The translations under genes were made by a program, and so were the position numbers. From positions 21,695 to 85,694 of the forward strand of contig NZ_BOOG01000033.1 in assembly GCF_016863115.1 (NCBI RefSeq): a DNA stretch of 64,000 nucleotides, in the 5' to 3' direction. The DNA comes from Sphaerimonospora thailandensis (lineage in GTDB: Bacteria; Actinomycetota; Actinomycetes; Streptosporangiales; Streptosporangiaceae). This document shows positions 26,960 to 35,882 of the stretch, one piece after another (the stretch's first letter is position 1; each line of letters opens with the position of its first letter). A model generated the notes under the pieces. It ran no database searches. It worked only from the letters and a program-made list of their open reading frames with translations, and was not told the origin of the DNA.

Positions 26960-27868
26960 TTAGCCGGCGGGGCGTTCGGGTTCGTCGCGGAACAGGTCGG
27001 CTGTGGAGGTGGCTGTGACGGCGCGCCGCGCCCATTCATCGAGCAGGTCCAGGTCCGTGCAGGTCTTGATGCGGGTGCGGTCGGCCTCGGAGACGGGGAT
27101 GCCCCGCACCTGCAGGACGGTCAGCACCGTCCTGGCCTCACCCTTCACGAGGCCTTCCTGAAGACCTTCTGTTCGGCCGGCCTGGAGGCCCTTGCCGTAG
27201 TGCTCGCGGGCGAAGGGACTGTAGACCGGCCAGACAGCTGATTCCATGAGCTTCTCCATCATGAGTCGGGCAGCCAGCGGGGCCAGGCGGTAAGCGTATT
27301 CATAGTATTGCGGAGCGTGTTCGGTGGGGAGGTGTTCCAGCGCGGCCATGAGCGCCTCCACCACCGGTGCATGCTCGCCATGGGTCATCACCGACAGTGC
27401 GGCCAGTTCCGGATGTGCCGCCGCCTCCGCTGGATCGGCGATGGGCGGGATCTGGTCCGGGCCGATCACCTCACACCTCAGCGTGTAACCCGCCAGGTTG
27501 GTGGGAATCGGCTCGGCCGCCCATGCGGCGGTCCCCGCGTCCGGGCAGATCATCAGCACCGTGACCGGACAGGACAGCTGCAGCCACAGCGCGGCGACAT
27601 ACCGCGGCAACTGCTCCCGTTTCGCTTCCTCCTTCTTCTGTTGGATCTCCACGATGATGGCGTGCTTGGGGTCGTGCCGAGGCCCGACCGTGATCACCGT
27701 GTCCGGACGCAGGTCCTTGGACGGACGGTCGTTGAGTTCGTTGCTCACCACCTGGACTGGAAGCCCGGCGGGCACATCGACGCCCAGATGGTCGCGCAAC
27801 ATCTCCACGGCGAGCCGCGGCCGGTTCCGGAACATCAGGTTGAGTGTGTCATGCAGGGGGGATGGCAT
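26960..27868 (-). CDS. Rpn-like PD-(D/E)XK nuclease-family protein
   Basis: 302 residues. The N-terminal domain resembles recombination-promoting-nuclease/DUF4351-type proteins: MPSPLHDTLNLMFRNRPRLAVEML, then LRPDTVITVGPRHDPKHAIIVEIQ, in which Asp and E-x-Q fit a PD-(D/E)XK core. Helical GLQAGRTEGLQEGLVKGEAR and a short C-terminal TVLQVRGIPVSEADRTRI follow; this is the usual tail of the group. The family is common in actinomycetes, often in many copies, and is thought mobile or defensive. Confidence 0.7.
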   Translation of the reverse strand: MPSPLHDTLNLMFRNRPRLAVEMLRDHLGVDVPAGLPVQVVSNELNDRPSKDLRPDTVITVGPRHDPKHAIIVEIQQKKEEAKREQLPRYVAALWLQLSCPVTVLMICPDAGTAAWAAEPIPTNLAGYTLRCEVIGPDQIPPIADPAEAAAHPELAALSVMTHGEHAPVVEALMAALEHLPTEHAPQYYEYAYRLAPLAARLMMEKLMESAVWPVYSPFAREHYGKGLQAGRTEGLQEGLVKGEARTVLTVLQVRGIPVSEADRTRIKTCTDLDLLDEWARRAVTATSTADLFRDEPERPAG

Positions 27869-28056
27869 GACGGAACGCTACAGCATCGATACCGTCAGTA
27901 ATTGCAATCCTCGCCATCCCCACCCGCAAGTTCAACGCCGATAAGCCCTCCGCCGGCGCGCACGCCCGGCCCATGCCGTACGGCATGCCGCCTCGGCGCA
28001 CTGAGCGGCGTGCTGACCAGGGAGCACTGGCGGGGGAGCACTGCGCGACGCCGGCG

Positions 28057-28638
28057 CTAACCGCTCTGGGTCGGGTCGGTCTCCCGGCTCTGGCGGCTTT
28101 TCAGGATGGCTTCGAAGATCTGGGCCAGTTCGGCGGCGTCGTCACCGGCGTGGTGGGTGTGCGTGAGACCGGTGAGCCCCAGTTGTTTGATGATCATAGT
28201 CTTGCGTGAGTCGCCCCACTCGCAGCCGGTCAGGCCCATCCAGTAACTGCGCAGGTCGAGGCCGGCGCCCGAGATGTTGAAGGGACTCTTGCCGAGGAAG
28301 CGCATGAAGTACCAGTGCACGAACATCCCGTCGAAGACGGCGGGACCGGCCAGGAAGACGGGACGGCCGATCCGCCGCAGGCCGTCGATCCACCGGGTGG
28401 CCGCGGACATGGCCTGTTCAGCCGTGGGAGCCTCCCGCAGCAGGCGCTCACGGTCGAGGCCGGAGACCGCGAGAGCTTTCGGTACGAAGTCGTCGGAGAT
28501 CGGCCGCAGCTCGGTGTAGAAGGTGAGGTCGGGGCGGCCGACGACGGCCATGCCGAGCGAGATCATGCTGTACGGCCCCGGAATCGGCCCGTCCGCCTCC
28601 ACGTCGACGGCCACATACAGCTCGGGGAGTTTCGCCAT
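28057..28638 (-). CDS. DEDDh 3'-5' exonuclease (RNase T-like)
   Basis: 193 residues. Motif I is YVAVDVEADGPIPGPYSMI, motif II-like segment is VFLAGPAVFDGMFVHWYFMRF, and motif III is THTHHAGDDAAELAQIFEAIL. Start 28638 (MAKLPEL) is chosen because it places motif I ten residues from the N-terminus, as in relatives. The stretch 27869-28056 between it and the Rpn-like gene holds no gene I can support. Confidence 0.83.
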   Translation of the reverse strand: MAKLPELYVAVDVEADGPIPGPYSMISLGMAVVGRPDLTFYTELRPISDDFVPKALAVSGLDRERLLREAPTAEQAMSAATRWIDGLRRIGRPVFLAGPAVFDGMFVHWYFMRFLGKSPFNISGAGLDLRSYWMGLTGCEWGDSRKTMIIKQLGLTGLTHTHHAGDDAAELAQIFEAILKSRQSRETDPTQSG

Positions 28639-28772
28639 GCGGGCCACGCTAAACACGGCGGACGCTCTGATCAATGGGATTCCGGCCGCTGACGGTGGCT
28701 GCTCCTGCGCCTCCGCTGCGCGGACGCGCAGGCGCCGGAGCCCGTACGGCCCGGCACGGTGCTTGGTCTACG

Positions 28773-28990
28773 TCATGTGTCGTCGCGGTCGACCACCTGG
28801 TAACGCAGCAGCACGTTGTCCGAGCCGTCCCGGCGCCGGGTGTTCACGAGCCGCAGCGACGGGACCGGGCCGCTGCCGAAGGCCGGGGTGCCCCCGCCGA
28901 GAACGGCGGCGCCGACCATGACGTGCAGTTCGTCGACGAGCCCGGCGACCAGCAGGTCGTTCCACAGGTCCTGCCGTCCAGCCTGCTGTC
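28773..28990 (-). pseudogene. C-terminal remnant of a dihydrofolate-reductase-like (RibD_C) protein
   Basis: About 70 codons on the minus strand end DLWNDLLVAGLVDELHVMVG, GGGTPAFGSGPVPSLRLVN, RRRDGSDNVLLRYQVVDRDD and stop at 28773. This is the C-terminal third of the dihydrofolate reductase family fold. The N-terminal part is missing. Upstream, at about 28990, sequence switches to a more A+T-rich stretch, so a deletion or insertion joint lies there. Confidence 0.7.
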
Positions 28991-29148
28991 CACGAGCGTT
29001 TCACCGATTGTTAGTGAGGAATTGTTAGATATAGCAGTAAAGCGAGATGTGCCCCCAGAATGGTTGTAATCAGATTGTTTCGCTGCGTCTGGTGAGACGA
29101 TCCAGGCCATGGGTCATCTAATGGAAAGGCGGTGATTGGAGGGTCTGA

Positions 29149-31656
29149 GTGGAGTCCTCGGAGTCATCCGTACATCTGGTCTATTTAGTGACATATTGCC
29201 GTAAGTGGCGCGCGTGGGGCCCCGACAGCGGCGAGGCTGAGGATCGCATCATCAGCGAACTGCTCGAATCTCCGGGCAGTGCGAACAAGGTGTGGCTGGC
29301 GGACACGCCGGAGGGCCTGCTGGACAACGTGACGTGGCACACCGGCGCCGATGCCCTGCGAGAACTCGAAAAGGGTAACAAGGAAGTCGACCGGGCGAGG
29401 CGGGATATCGAGGCCGGTTACCTCGCCGCGGCAGACCACCTCCCCTGGTGCCACGTGCTGATCCACCCAGATCACGAGGTGGGAGAGTTCCGAAAGCCGG
29501 AGAGCGGCCGGAAACCGTGGATCTTGCTCGATATCCAGTTCCGGAACCGCTGGAGCTCCCGAATCATGGTCATCGGCGTCAGCTTCTGGGCCGGGGATCC
29601 CGCGTGGGCGCCGGAGAAGGCCGGACGCTGGTTGCCGCCGAAGGACGGTGACCGGGCGCGGCATGAGTGGTTTGTGGACTACGAGCGGCAGGCGCGGGAG
29701 TACGTGGAGGGCCACTTCCAAAAGGTGAATCAGGACCTTCAGGAGGAGTACGCCGCGCCGGAGTTCTGGATCGCCATGGAGGGCGACGTCGTCCGGAAGC
29801 AGGTCGTCCGGAAGCAGGTCGTCCGGAAGCAGAGGGCGCAGCCGACACATGACGCGGTCGGAGAGCAGGAGTTGCGGTCCGCGCGTGATCTGTACGAGAC
29901 GATGCACGGGACCGTCTCGCCCCGCGACGTGGACGAGCGTCCCAGGCTGTTCCGCAAGGTGGGAAGGCGTCCCGGGATGCGGTGGCGGCTGTTCGCCGAC
30001 GACCTCGATCTGGCCTTGAGCAGTGCCGACGTGTGTGTGGTGCCCATCCGGCGTGGCGATCGGAAGGTGCGGGAGTGCTACGTCGTGCTGCCGAAGACGC
30101 CGCACCTGAACGGCACCGTCGTGGGGGAGCAATTCCGGTCGGCGGTGGTCGGGCTGCTGTCCTTGGAGACGCTGGTGGCGTCCGGTAACGACATCAGCAA
30201 CGACCTGGAGGTCTGGCGGGAGCACGCCATGATCTACCAGCACGCCGCGCGTACGATGAGCGCGCTGTGGGACGGAGTGGCCTCCCATCTCCCGATCCGG
30301 CGCTGGCTGAGACTGAACCGGGCGCACCGGGCCGTGGAACTGATCCATCTGACCCTCCTGCAGGGGATGGCGGACCTCGCCGACGTGGCCAGCCACCTCG
30401 ATGAGCGGGTCCGTCGGATCGAACGGCTGGAGCACCTGGCCGACGACCAGTTCGCCGCGACGCTCGGCTGGGCGGGCCGAGGGCTGCGCGAGGCACTGGA
30501 TGACGCCAGCCGCTTCACGACTGTCAAGCGACGTGGGACGCAGGCACGCTACGTGGTGGACCGGGCCACGGAGCAGTACAAGAACCTGCTCGAAGCGATG
30601 GCGCACGCCTTCGACGAGCGCCGTGTCCGGGAGTTGGAGGTGCTGCAGCGGGCGGGTTTCTGGCTGAGCGTCGCGGTGGGCGGCTTCGGAGTGTTGACGT
30701 TCATGGACTTTTTCATGAGCGTTGACAAGTGGCCCGTGTCCACCTTCTTCATGGAGCCCACTGGTGAGAAAAACGGTGAGCCCGTCAGCACAGGGCTGAA
30801 GCCGGGGACATGGGCCATTCTCGCGCTGCTGTTCCTGGGCATGGTGGGCTCGTGGGCATACTCCGTGTGGTTGCGGCGGATGGGGTCGATCTGGTTTCAC
30901 CGCACGTTCCGGAAGCTGGAGCGGTATCTGCGCCTGTCCTCCACCCGTGAGCTGGAGTTGATGCGGGCGGGGATCACGGCACCCTCCCCGAAGCAGCGGC
31001 GGAAGCGTTACCGGCGGCTGTCGTCCACGCAGGGAGTGAATCAGATGCGCCTCGAGGCCACGCCCCTGCCGCCGGAGGAGTGGACGAAGCGGGACGAGGA
31101 CCTGGCCGGCCGGTTCGCCGAGCTCTGGGACGCGGCGACGCTCCATGCCGAGCGCGGTTCGTCGTGCAGGCCGCCGGTGCCGGACCGGGCTGACGGGGAT
31201 CGGCGGAAGCCGGTCTGGCCGCGCGCGACGCGGGCGGCTCTGCGTGGCCAGTGGTGGACGATCAGTGACCTCGCCATGCAGCGCAATGACATCGAGGCGC
31301 TGACCGTGCGGACGCTGCTGCTGGCGGAGCGGACGCCGACCCTGCGCAGGTACGGGCTGCCACGGCTGGCGCTGCTGCACCGGCACTGCGGGCGACTGCC
31401 CGTCAATTGGTTCGGTGATTTCGACGGTGTGCCGAAGACGGAGTTGAAGATGGTCTTCGCGGCGGCCGGATTGCCGGCCGGTAAGGCAGAGGAGGTCGAC
31501 AAGTCCCTGACGAAACGGATCGCCGACACCAAAGCGCTGATCGCGGGGCGGATGGGGGAGAGGGAGAAGGTCGAGGCGGGCAAGAAGGAGATCATGACCG
31601 CCCAAGACCTGCTCGTCGCGATCAATGAGGAGCTTGAAGACCGCCGCAGTTCATGA
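29149..31656 (+). CDS. Unrecognised 835-residue protein with two membrane helices
   Basis: I do not recognise the family. About residues 1-215 form a globular N-domain (VHLVYLVTYCRKWRAWGPD, LPWCHVLIHPDHEVGEF, WSSRIMVIGVSFWAGDPAW). About 225-330 have VVRKQ repeats and a strand-rich unit (DLDLALSSADVCVVPIRRG, VRECYVVLPKTPHLNG). About 340-510 are long helices resembling a coiled bundle (HAARTMSALWDGVASHLPIRR, VRRIERLEHLADDQF). Two hydrophobic helices follow (LSVAVGGFGVLTFMDFFM; TWAILALLFLGMVGSWAYSV), then a charged cytoplasmic tail of about 240 residues. GTG 29149 is supported by GGAGGG at 29138-29143. It stands alone between gene remnants. Confidence 0.7.
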   Translation: MESSESSVHLVYLVTYCRKWRAWGPDSGEAEDRIISELLESPGSANKVWLADTPEGLLDNVTWHTGADALRELEKGNKEVDRARRDIEAGYLAAADHLPWCHVLIHPDHEVGEFRKPESGRKPWILLDIQFRNRWSSRIMVIGVSFWAGDPAWAPEKAGRWLPPKDGDRARHEWFVDYERQAREYVEGHFQKVNQDLQEEYAAPEFWIAMEGDVVRKQVVRKQVVRKQRAQPTHDAVGEQELRSARDLYETMHGTVSPRDVDERPRLFRKVGRRPGMRWRLFADDLDLALSSADVCVVPIRRGDRKVRECYVVLPKTPHLNGTVVGEQFRSAVVGLLSLETLVASGNDISNDLEVWREHAMIYQHAARTMSALWDGVASHLPIRRWLRLNRAHRAVELIHLTLLQGMADLADVASHLDERVRRIERLEHLADDQFAATLGWAGRGLREALDDASRFTTVKRRGTQARYVVDRATEQYKNLLEAMAHAFDERRVRELEVLQRAGFWLSVAVGGFGVLTFMDFFMSVDKWPVSTFFMEPTGEKNGEPVSTGLKPGTWAILALLFLGMVGSWAYSVWLRRMGSIWFHRTFRKLERYLRLSSTRELELMRAGITAPSPKQRRKRYRRLSSTQGVNQMRLEATPLPPEEWTKRDEDLAGRFAELWDAATLHAERGSSCRPPVPDRADGDRRKPVWPRATRAALRGQWWTISDLAMQRNDIEALTVRTLLLAERTPTLRRYGLPRLALLHRHCGRLPVNWFGDFDGVPKTELKMVFAAAGLPAGKAEEVDKSLTKRIADTKALIAGRMGEREKVEAGKKEIMTAQDLLVAINEELEDRRSS
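29788..29832 (+). repeat. Three exact copies of a 15-bp unit inside the 835-residue gene
   Basis: The unit gtcgtccggaagcag occurs three times in tandem and in frame, encoding VVRKQ three times. It is probably a slippage-prone, length-variable linker. Confidence 0.9.
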
Positions 31657-31754
31657 CGTCCCCCTCATGAGTTGGGGCCGAGGGAGAGGCGGGTCTGGAC
31701 CCGTCGAGCGGCGACCGGAAAAGACCTCTTCGGCTTCGGAACGCATCGAACAGG

Positions 31755-32325
31755 TCAGCCGGCCGCGGCGGCCTTGCGCAGCAGCACCGCCCGTTCACGG
31801 AGGTTGCGGCACAGCCGGGCGGCGAGTTCCAGTTCGGCCTGTGCCTCGGCGGTCCGGCCGAGGCGGGCGAGCAGCTCGCCGCGTACGCCCGGGAGCAGGT
31901 GCGACCCCGGCAGGCGGTTGGATGCGACCAGTTCGTCCACGATCGACAGTGCCTGCTGTGGTCCGTTCGCCATCGCGACGGCGACGGCTGAGTTCGACGA
32001 CGGGGGATGGGGCCACGCGGCCGAGCGCCTCATACAGCAGCACGATGCGTTCCCAGTCGGTCTCCGGCACCGAAGACGGCGACGTGCTCGGCGGGCCGCC
32101 CGTGGCTGCGAGCGTCACAGCTGGCCGGTCCGCTCGCGCCACGCCCTGGGCCGGGTCGTCCAGGCCCTCGGCGGCGACGAGCACGCCGGCCCGGACCAGC
32201 TCCTCGTTGAAGCGGCCGACCGCATCGAGCATCTGCTCCATGGGCGTGTCCATCATCTTGGCGATGGATTCGTCGGTGCCCCGCATGATCAGCATGTACT
32301 TCGCCGTCGTCGATCTCCTTGCCAT
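31755..32325 (-). pseudogene. Deleted and frameshifted DGPF/YCII - ECF42 sigma gene pair
   Basis: The minus strand begins with the first part of a YCII/DGPF protein (KYMLIMRGTDESIAKMMDTP, NEELVRAGVLVAAEGLDDP). It then jumps directly into the C-terminal helical part of an ECF42 sigma factor (TDWERIVLLYEALGRVAPSP). A loss of about four bases near 31990 shifts frame before AVAVAMANGPQQALSIVDEL, SHLLPGVRGELLARLGRTAE and the stop at 31755. The expected ATG of the first gene reads ACG after an intact AAGGAG site. An intact paralogous pair is at 42244-43793. The flank 32326-32598 holds nothing supported. Confidence 0.75.
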
Positions 32326-32598
32326 CGGGGTCGCCTGTCGACCCTCTCACCCCAAGGTCGAACGGGGCAGCCGCAAATCGACACCGCGGAGCAAACTCAG
32401 GTGATTTCGCTCCGAACGCTCCGCCTTCCGGCGCCGCTCCGGCCGCCAGGTTGAGCGAGCAGACCAACTGGATCCAGCGGGTTCAGCGCGGGCCTGGTCG
32501 ACGTGCCGCGCGAGCTCGGGGGCGGGTCGATGCAGCGCTGGTCCCCAGCACCGGGACGGTGGCGCTGCCGCGATCGCCACGCTGAAGCCTGGGGAAGC

Positions 32599-33801
32599 CT
32601 AGCTCCGCGGGAGGTCCTTGACGAAGACGATCCCGTCGTTTTCGTCAAGGTGGGCCGGGTCCAGGGGGGAGTAGCCGAACCAGGGGGACACCCGGGGGGT
32701 GGGCCGGGCGCCGGCGAGGGCGGCGGCCAGCCGGCGGGTGTCGACGACGTAGCGGTCCTGCGGGAGTGCGTACAGGAGCTCTTCGACGGTGTCTGGTGGC
32801 GGGGTGTCCACTCCCTGGTGCCGGATCGTGCCGACGGCCGTAGCCAGGAAGGCGTACTCCTCGCCCAGGTGGGCGCTTACGATCGCGCCGGCGCTCCACC
32901 ACTCCAGCGGCAGGCCGCCCATCCGCATCGTGCTCTTGTTCCGCTGGAGATGGCCGTTGTGGGCGTGGGCCAGCGCCGGGCCCCGCTCGGCGATGGCGAG
33001 GAGGTTGGCGGCCATCATCGAATCCCGGATCGCGCACAGCCGCGTCAGGCGGCTCGGTGAGGTGTCGGCCATCCAGAAGTGGTAACGCAGCAGGCCGGTG
33101 GCGGTGCGCCCGTACAGGCGTGCCCGGTCCCAGTCGCCTCGTGAGGACACCGCGATCAGGTGCGGCGTCTGCGCGTCGAGCAGCGCCACCAGATCGTCGG
33201 CGAGCAGCCGCAGTTGACTGGCCTCGGCCGACTGCCCCGCGGACTGGGACGGGTCCATCATCGCGGCGGGATTGGTCCACCGGTCGTCGGCGCCGAGCAG
33301 ACGGTCGAGCGTTTCCGCTGTGCAGGGGAGCAGGTCCGCGTCCACCCGGGCCGCGAGGTAGCCGTGGAGTGCGGTGAGGGCCTGGCGGGGGCTGGCGGCG
33401 TGGCTGATCTCCAGCGGGCCGTCGACACCGGCGAAGCGCAGCCGCTCGGACGCGGGCCGACCGTCGTTGTACGCGCGCATCCAGCGCACGAGCTCGCGGT
33501 TGGCCGCGGACGCGCCCCACCCGTGGCTGAAGCCGCGCTCCATGACCTCGTCGAGAGCGCCGGTACCCGAGGTGACGTAGTCGTCCACGACCAGGCCCAT
33601 CATGCAGTCGCTCTCGATTGCGATCGTCCGGTAGCCCTCCCGCTCGACGAACTGGCGGAAGAGCTCGTTGCGCAGGTCGAGCAGAGTGTCCTCGCCGTGG
33701 GTGGGCTCGCCCAGGGCGAGCAGTCGCGGCCGGGCCGGGAGCAGCTTCATGACGGCAGCGGCCTCGACGGCATGAGTGGTGTCTTTGATCCCAATAGTCA
33801 C
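32599..33801 (-). CDS. Erythromycin esterase-family protein
   Basis: About 400 residues of the EreA/EreB fold: LLALGEPTHGEDTLLDLRNEL (catalytic-region His), GYRTIAIESDCMMGL, MERGFSHGWGASAANRELV, LAHAHNGHLQRNKS, and GEEYAFLATAVGTIR. The predicted activity is ester hydrolysis; a macrolide target is not established. GTG 33801 is preferred over the upstream start because it leaves room for the operator, with GAAGG just ahead. It is divergent from a double-MerR regulator, which likely controls it. Confidence 0.85.
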   Translation of the reverse strand: MTIGIKDTTHAVEAAAVMKLLPARPRLLALGEPTHGEDTLLDLRNELFRQFVEREGYRTIAIESDCMMGLVVDDYVTSGTGALDEVMERGFSHGWGASAANRELVRWMRAYNDGRPASERLRFAGVDGPLEISHAASPRQALTALHGYLAARVDADLLPCTAETLDRLLGADDRWTNPAAMMDPSQSAGQSAEASQLRLLADDLVALLDAQTPHLIAVSSRGDWDRARLYGRTATGLLRYHFWMADTSPSRLTRLCAIRDSMMAANLLAIAERGPALAHAHNGHLQRNKSTMRMGGLPLEWWSAGAIVSAHLGEEYAFLATAVGTIRHQGVDTPPPDTVEELLYALPQDRYVVDTRRLAAALAGARPTPRVSPWFGYSPLDPAHLDENDGIVFVKDLPRS

Positions 33802-33816
33802 ACCTTCGACAGTATC

Positions 33817-33836
33817 GTTGAACCTTCGGTTTAAAC
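33817..33836. promoter_or_regulatory. MerR-type operator/promoter between esterase and regulator
   Basis: The inverted repeat GTTgAACC-ttc-GGTTtAAAC lies in the spacer between the divergent starts, as expected for a MerR dyad overlapping a promoter. A related ggaaccttcaac copy follows at about 33865-33876 near the regulator start. Confidence 0.5.
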
Positions 33837-33878
33837 TTTTACGATGAACCTCTGCTTTCACCGGGTGGAACCTTCAAC

Positions 33879-34592
33879 ATGAGGCCAGTGGATCTGGCGC
33901 GCGAGCACGGCCTGTCCACCCAGGCGATCAGGAACTACGAGGACGCCGGCATCCTGCCCGCCACCGGACGCAGCCCCCACGGCTACCGCGCCTACGCGCC
34001 GCTGCACGCGCAAGCCCTGCGCGCGTTCCTCGCCCTCGTGCCCGGGCACGGCCACCAGACGGCCACATCGATCATGCAGGCGGTCAACCGGGACGCGACC
34101 GAGGACGCACTGCGGCTCATCGACGAGAGCCACGGCCAACTCCTCGACGACCGCCGCACCCTCCAGGCCGTCGAAGCCGCGCTCCACGACCTCGCGCCCG
34201 TGCCGCAGGAACGCGGCGACACGTTCATCGGCCCCCTGGCCAAGAGGCTCGGCATCCGCCCGGCCACCCTGCGCAAATGGGAACGGGCAGGCCTGGTTCG
34301 GCCGCGCCGCGACCCGCAGACGGGCTACCGGGTCTACAGCGCGGCCGACGTGCGCGACGCCCGGCTGGCCCACCAGCTCAGACGGGGCGGCTACCTGCTG
34401 GAGCAGATCGCCCCGCTGATCGCCCAGGTCCGCTCCGCCGGCGGCGTCGCACCGCTTGAGTCGACGCTGCACGGCTGGCAGGCCCGCCTCTCGGCCAGGA
34501 GCCGCGCCATGCTCACCGGCGCCGCCGCCTTGGAGGCCTACCTCAGCTACCGACCGGCCCCGCCCGAAGGCGGACCGACTGCACCAGCGTGA
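33879..34592 (+). CDS. Tandem MerR-domain transcriptional regulator
   Basis: 237 residues with two MerR DNA-binding domains. The first is MRPVDLAREHGLSTQAIRNYE, then AGILPATGRSPHGYRAY. The second, at about residue 118, is GPLAKRLGIRPATLRKWERAG, then PQTGYRVYSAADVRDARLAHQLRRGGY. A short C-terminal helix follows. The same layout recurs in the regulator at 38340-39083. It probably governs the divergent erythromycin esterase gene. In 34593-34827, a short minus-strand segment (YRPNRLNTIV) may be debris. Confidence 0.87.
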   Translation: MRPVDLAREHGLSTQAIRNYEDAGILPATGRSPHGYRAYAPLHAQALRAFLALVPGHGHQTATSIMQAVNRDATEDALRLIDESHGQLLDDRRTLQAVEAALHDLAPVPQERGDTFIGPLAKRLGIRPATLRKWERAGLVRPRRDPQTGYRVYSAADVRDARLAHQLRRGGYLLEQIAPLIAQVRSAGGVAPLESTLHGWQARLSARSRAMLTGAAALEAYLSYRPAPPEGGPTAPA

Positions 34593-34787
34593 TGGCCAGG
34601 CCGTACGCCGGCGACGTGAGGGCGTCGCTGGCCGCGGCCACGATCGTGTTCAATCTGTTCGGCCGGTAGGCGTTGACGCCCGGGGGCTCGGCGACCAGGA
34701 TGCGCGTGGTCCGCCCAGTGGCTGCTCGGTGCAGGGCCGCTCAATGCCGCTGCCAGGAGGAGACAAGCGGAGCCAGTCGCTGAGCGA

Positions 34788-34818
34788 GTGATATCACCAT
34801 GACGGACTTAAGTGATAG
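34788..34818. promoter_or_regulatory. Palindromic sites ahead of vapB
   Basis: A perfect 10-bp palindrome gtgatatcac (34788-34797) and a further gtgatagc half-copy (34812-34819) lie just upstream of the antitoxin GTG. This is where a VapB ribbon-helix-helix protein would autorepress. Confidence 0.45.
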
Positions 34819-34827
34819 CATTGAACG

Positions 34828-35124
34828 GTGAAACAACTGCTGCTCCGGATCGATGACGACCTGCATCGGCGCATCACCCGTCGGGCTCACCGCACTGGCC
34901 GATCCATCAACGCGACCGCCGGAGAGATCCTCGCGAGGGGCGTCGCCGGTGAGGCGCTCGACGCGCGGGCAGAACTGCGCGCCCGGGCCCGCCGCCTGGG
35001 TGTCCTCGCGGAAGGTTGTGTGTCCCAGACGTCACAGGTGACCAGTGCTGAGCGCGAGCGCGCTCTAGAAACGACCGAGGGTATCGGCCCCATTCTTGAC
35101 CGGCTCTGGGCCGAAGGTCGCTGA
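34828..35124 (+). CDS. vapB: VapB/FitA-like ribbon-helix-helix antitoxin
   Basis: 98 residues. The N-terminal RHH domain reads MKQLLLRIDDDLHRRITRRA, then GRSINATAGEILARGV. The C-terminal tail (ERERALETTEGIGPILDRLW) is suited to wrap the toxin. It precedes the PIN toxin gene by 8 bp. GTG at 34828 is chosen; no strong ribosome-binding site is seen, so leaderless expression is possible. Confidence 0.85.
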   Translation: MKQLLLRIDDDLHRRITRRAHRTGRSINATAGEILARGVAGEALDARAELRARARRLGVLAEGCVSQTSQVTSAERERALETTEGIGPILDRLWAEGR

Positions 35125-35132
35125 CCGCCGCC

Positions 35133-35579
35133 ATGCTCACCTATGTCGACTCCTCCGTCCTCGCCTGTGCCTACCTTCGTGACGAGCCTGGGCACGGCCG
35201 GGCTCGTGAGCTGCTGGAAGATCCTGAGCACCTGTTGGTGACAGGCACGCTGACGGTGGTTGAAGTGACCGGCGTTCTGGTGCGCGCGGCACGCACGCAA
35301 CGGCTGATGGATCTGGACGGAACTCTCGCGGTTCTCGCGTCCGACCTTGGCGAAGACGGTCCTGTCACGCTGCTCGCCGCTCCGCGTGAGATAGTCGAAC
35401 GGCGCGCCACCGAGATCGTCTATGCCTACGCGTTGCGTGCGCTCGACGCGATTCACCTCGCCCTGGCCGAGATCGCGGCGGTTCCTCTTCTGGAGGATGA
35501 GGGCGACAAGCTCGGCTTCGCCAGCCGCGATCGCTTTCAGGCGCAGGCCGCCGAAGCACTCGGCTTCGCTCTCGTATGA
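35133..35579 (+). CDS. vapC: VapC PIN-domain ribonuclease toxin
   Basis: 148 residues. The acidic PIN quartet is visible: Asp6 in LTYVDSSVLACAYL, Glu in LTVVEVTGVLVRA, Asp in ALRALDAIHLALA, and Asp in FASRDRFQAQA. It should cleave RNA in a Mg-dependent manner and be neutralised by the preceding antitoxin. Its 3' end abuts a decayed gene on the other strand. Confidence 0.88.
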   Translation: MLTYVDSSVLACAYLRDEPGHGRARELLEDPEHLLVTGTLTVVEVTGVLVRAARTQRLMDLDGTLAVLASDLGEDGPVTLLAAPREIVERRATEIVYAYALRALDAIHLALAEIAAVPLLEDEGDKLGFASRDRFQAQAAEALGFALV

Positions 35580-35599
35580 TGCGGAGGACGAGTGCGACG

Positions 35600-35741
35600 A
35601 GCGCCGTCGCGCCGTACGACAGCCAGCGTCTTCCGCCGCGCGGGGACTGGGAGCGTGCGCAGCCGGGCCCTGCGGCTCCTGGTTCTCCGGCTGGGTGTAG
35701 AACTCATACTCCTGATCGGGAGTCATCGGTGTATCGCTCAT
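35600..35741 (-). pseudogene. Frameshifted 5' fragment of a small actinomycete protein
   Basis: A strong GGAGGG site precedes ATG 35741 and the frame reads MSDTPMTPDQEYEFYTQPEN. After QEPQGP the natural continuation lies in another frame (RGGRRWLSYGATALVALVLR), and no sensible end precedes the vapC gene. I read it as a frameshifted and truncated gene, possibly a small DNA-binding or membrane protein. A sequencing error cannot be excluded. Confidence 0.5.
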
Positions 35742-35882
35742 CGGTCCCTCCGGAATTGGTCCGCGAGGCCCGGAGCGGCTAGACGGAAGCGATCCGGTCA
35801 CCTCCGGCGCGCGCGACTCCGTACCAGCGGCACTCATATTTAAGGTGGTGATCCGCGCATATCCGCGCTATATCGTTCTTGC

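Noticed and set aside
29185..31605. Minus-strand frame of 806 codons opposite the 835-residue gene
   Set aside because: The plus-strand product has a ribosome-binding site, membrane helices and normal composition; the antisense product is Gln/His/Arg-rich without domains.
29149..31656. Assignment of the 835-residue protein to the CATRA conflict-system family
   Set aside because: Size and setting were suggestive, but I could not point to a matching motif, so no family is claimed.
34593..34760. Minus-strand fragment with YRPNRLNTIV resembling an I78-type inhibitor end
   Set aside because: The match is only a few residues long and no start or full domain can be traced.
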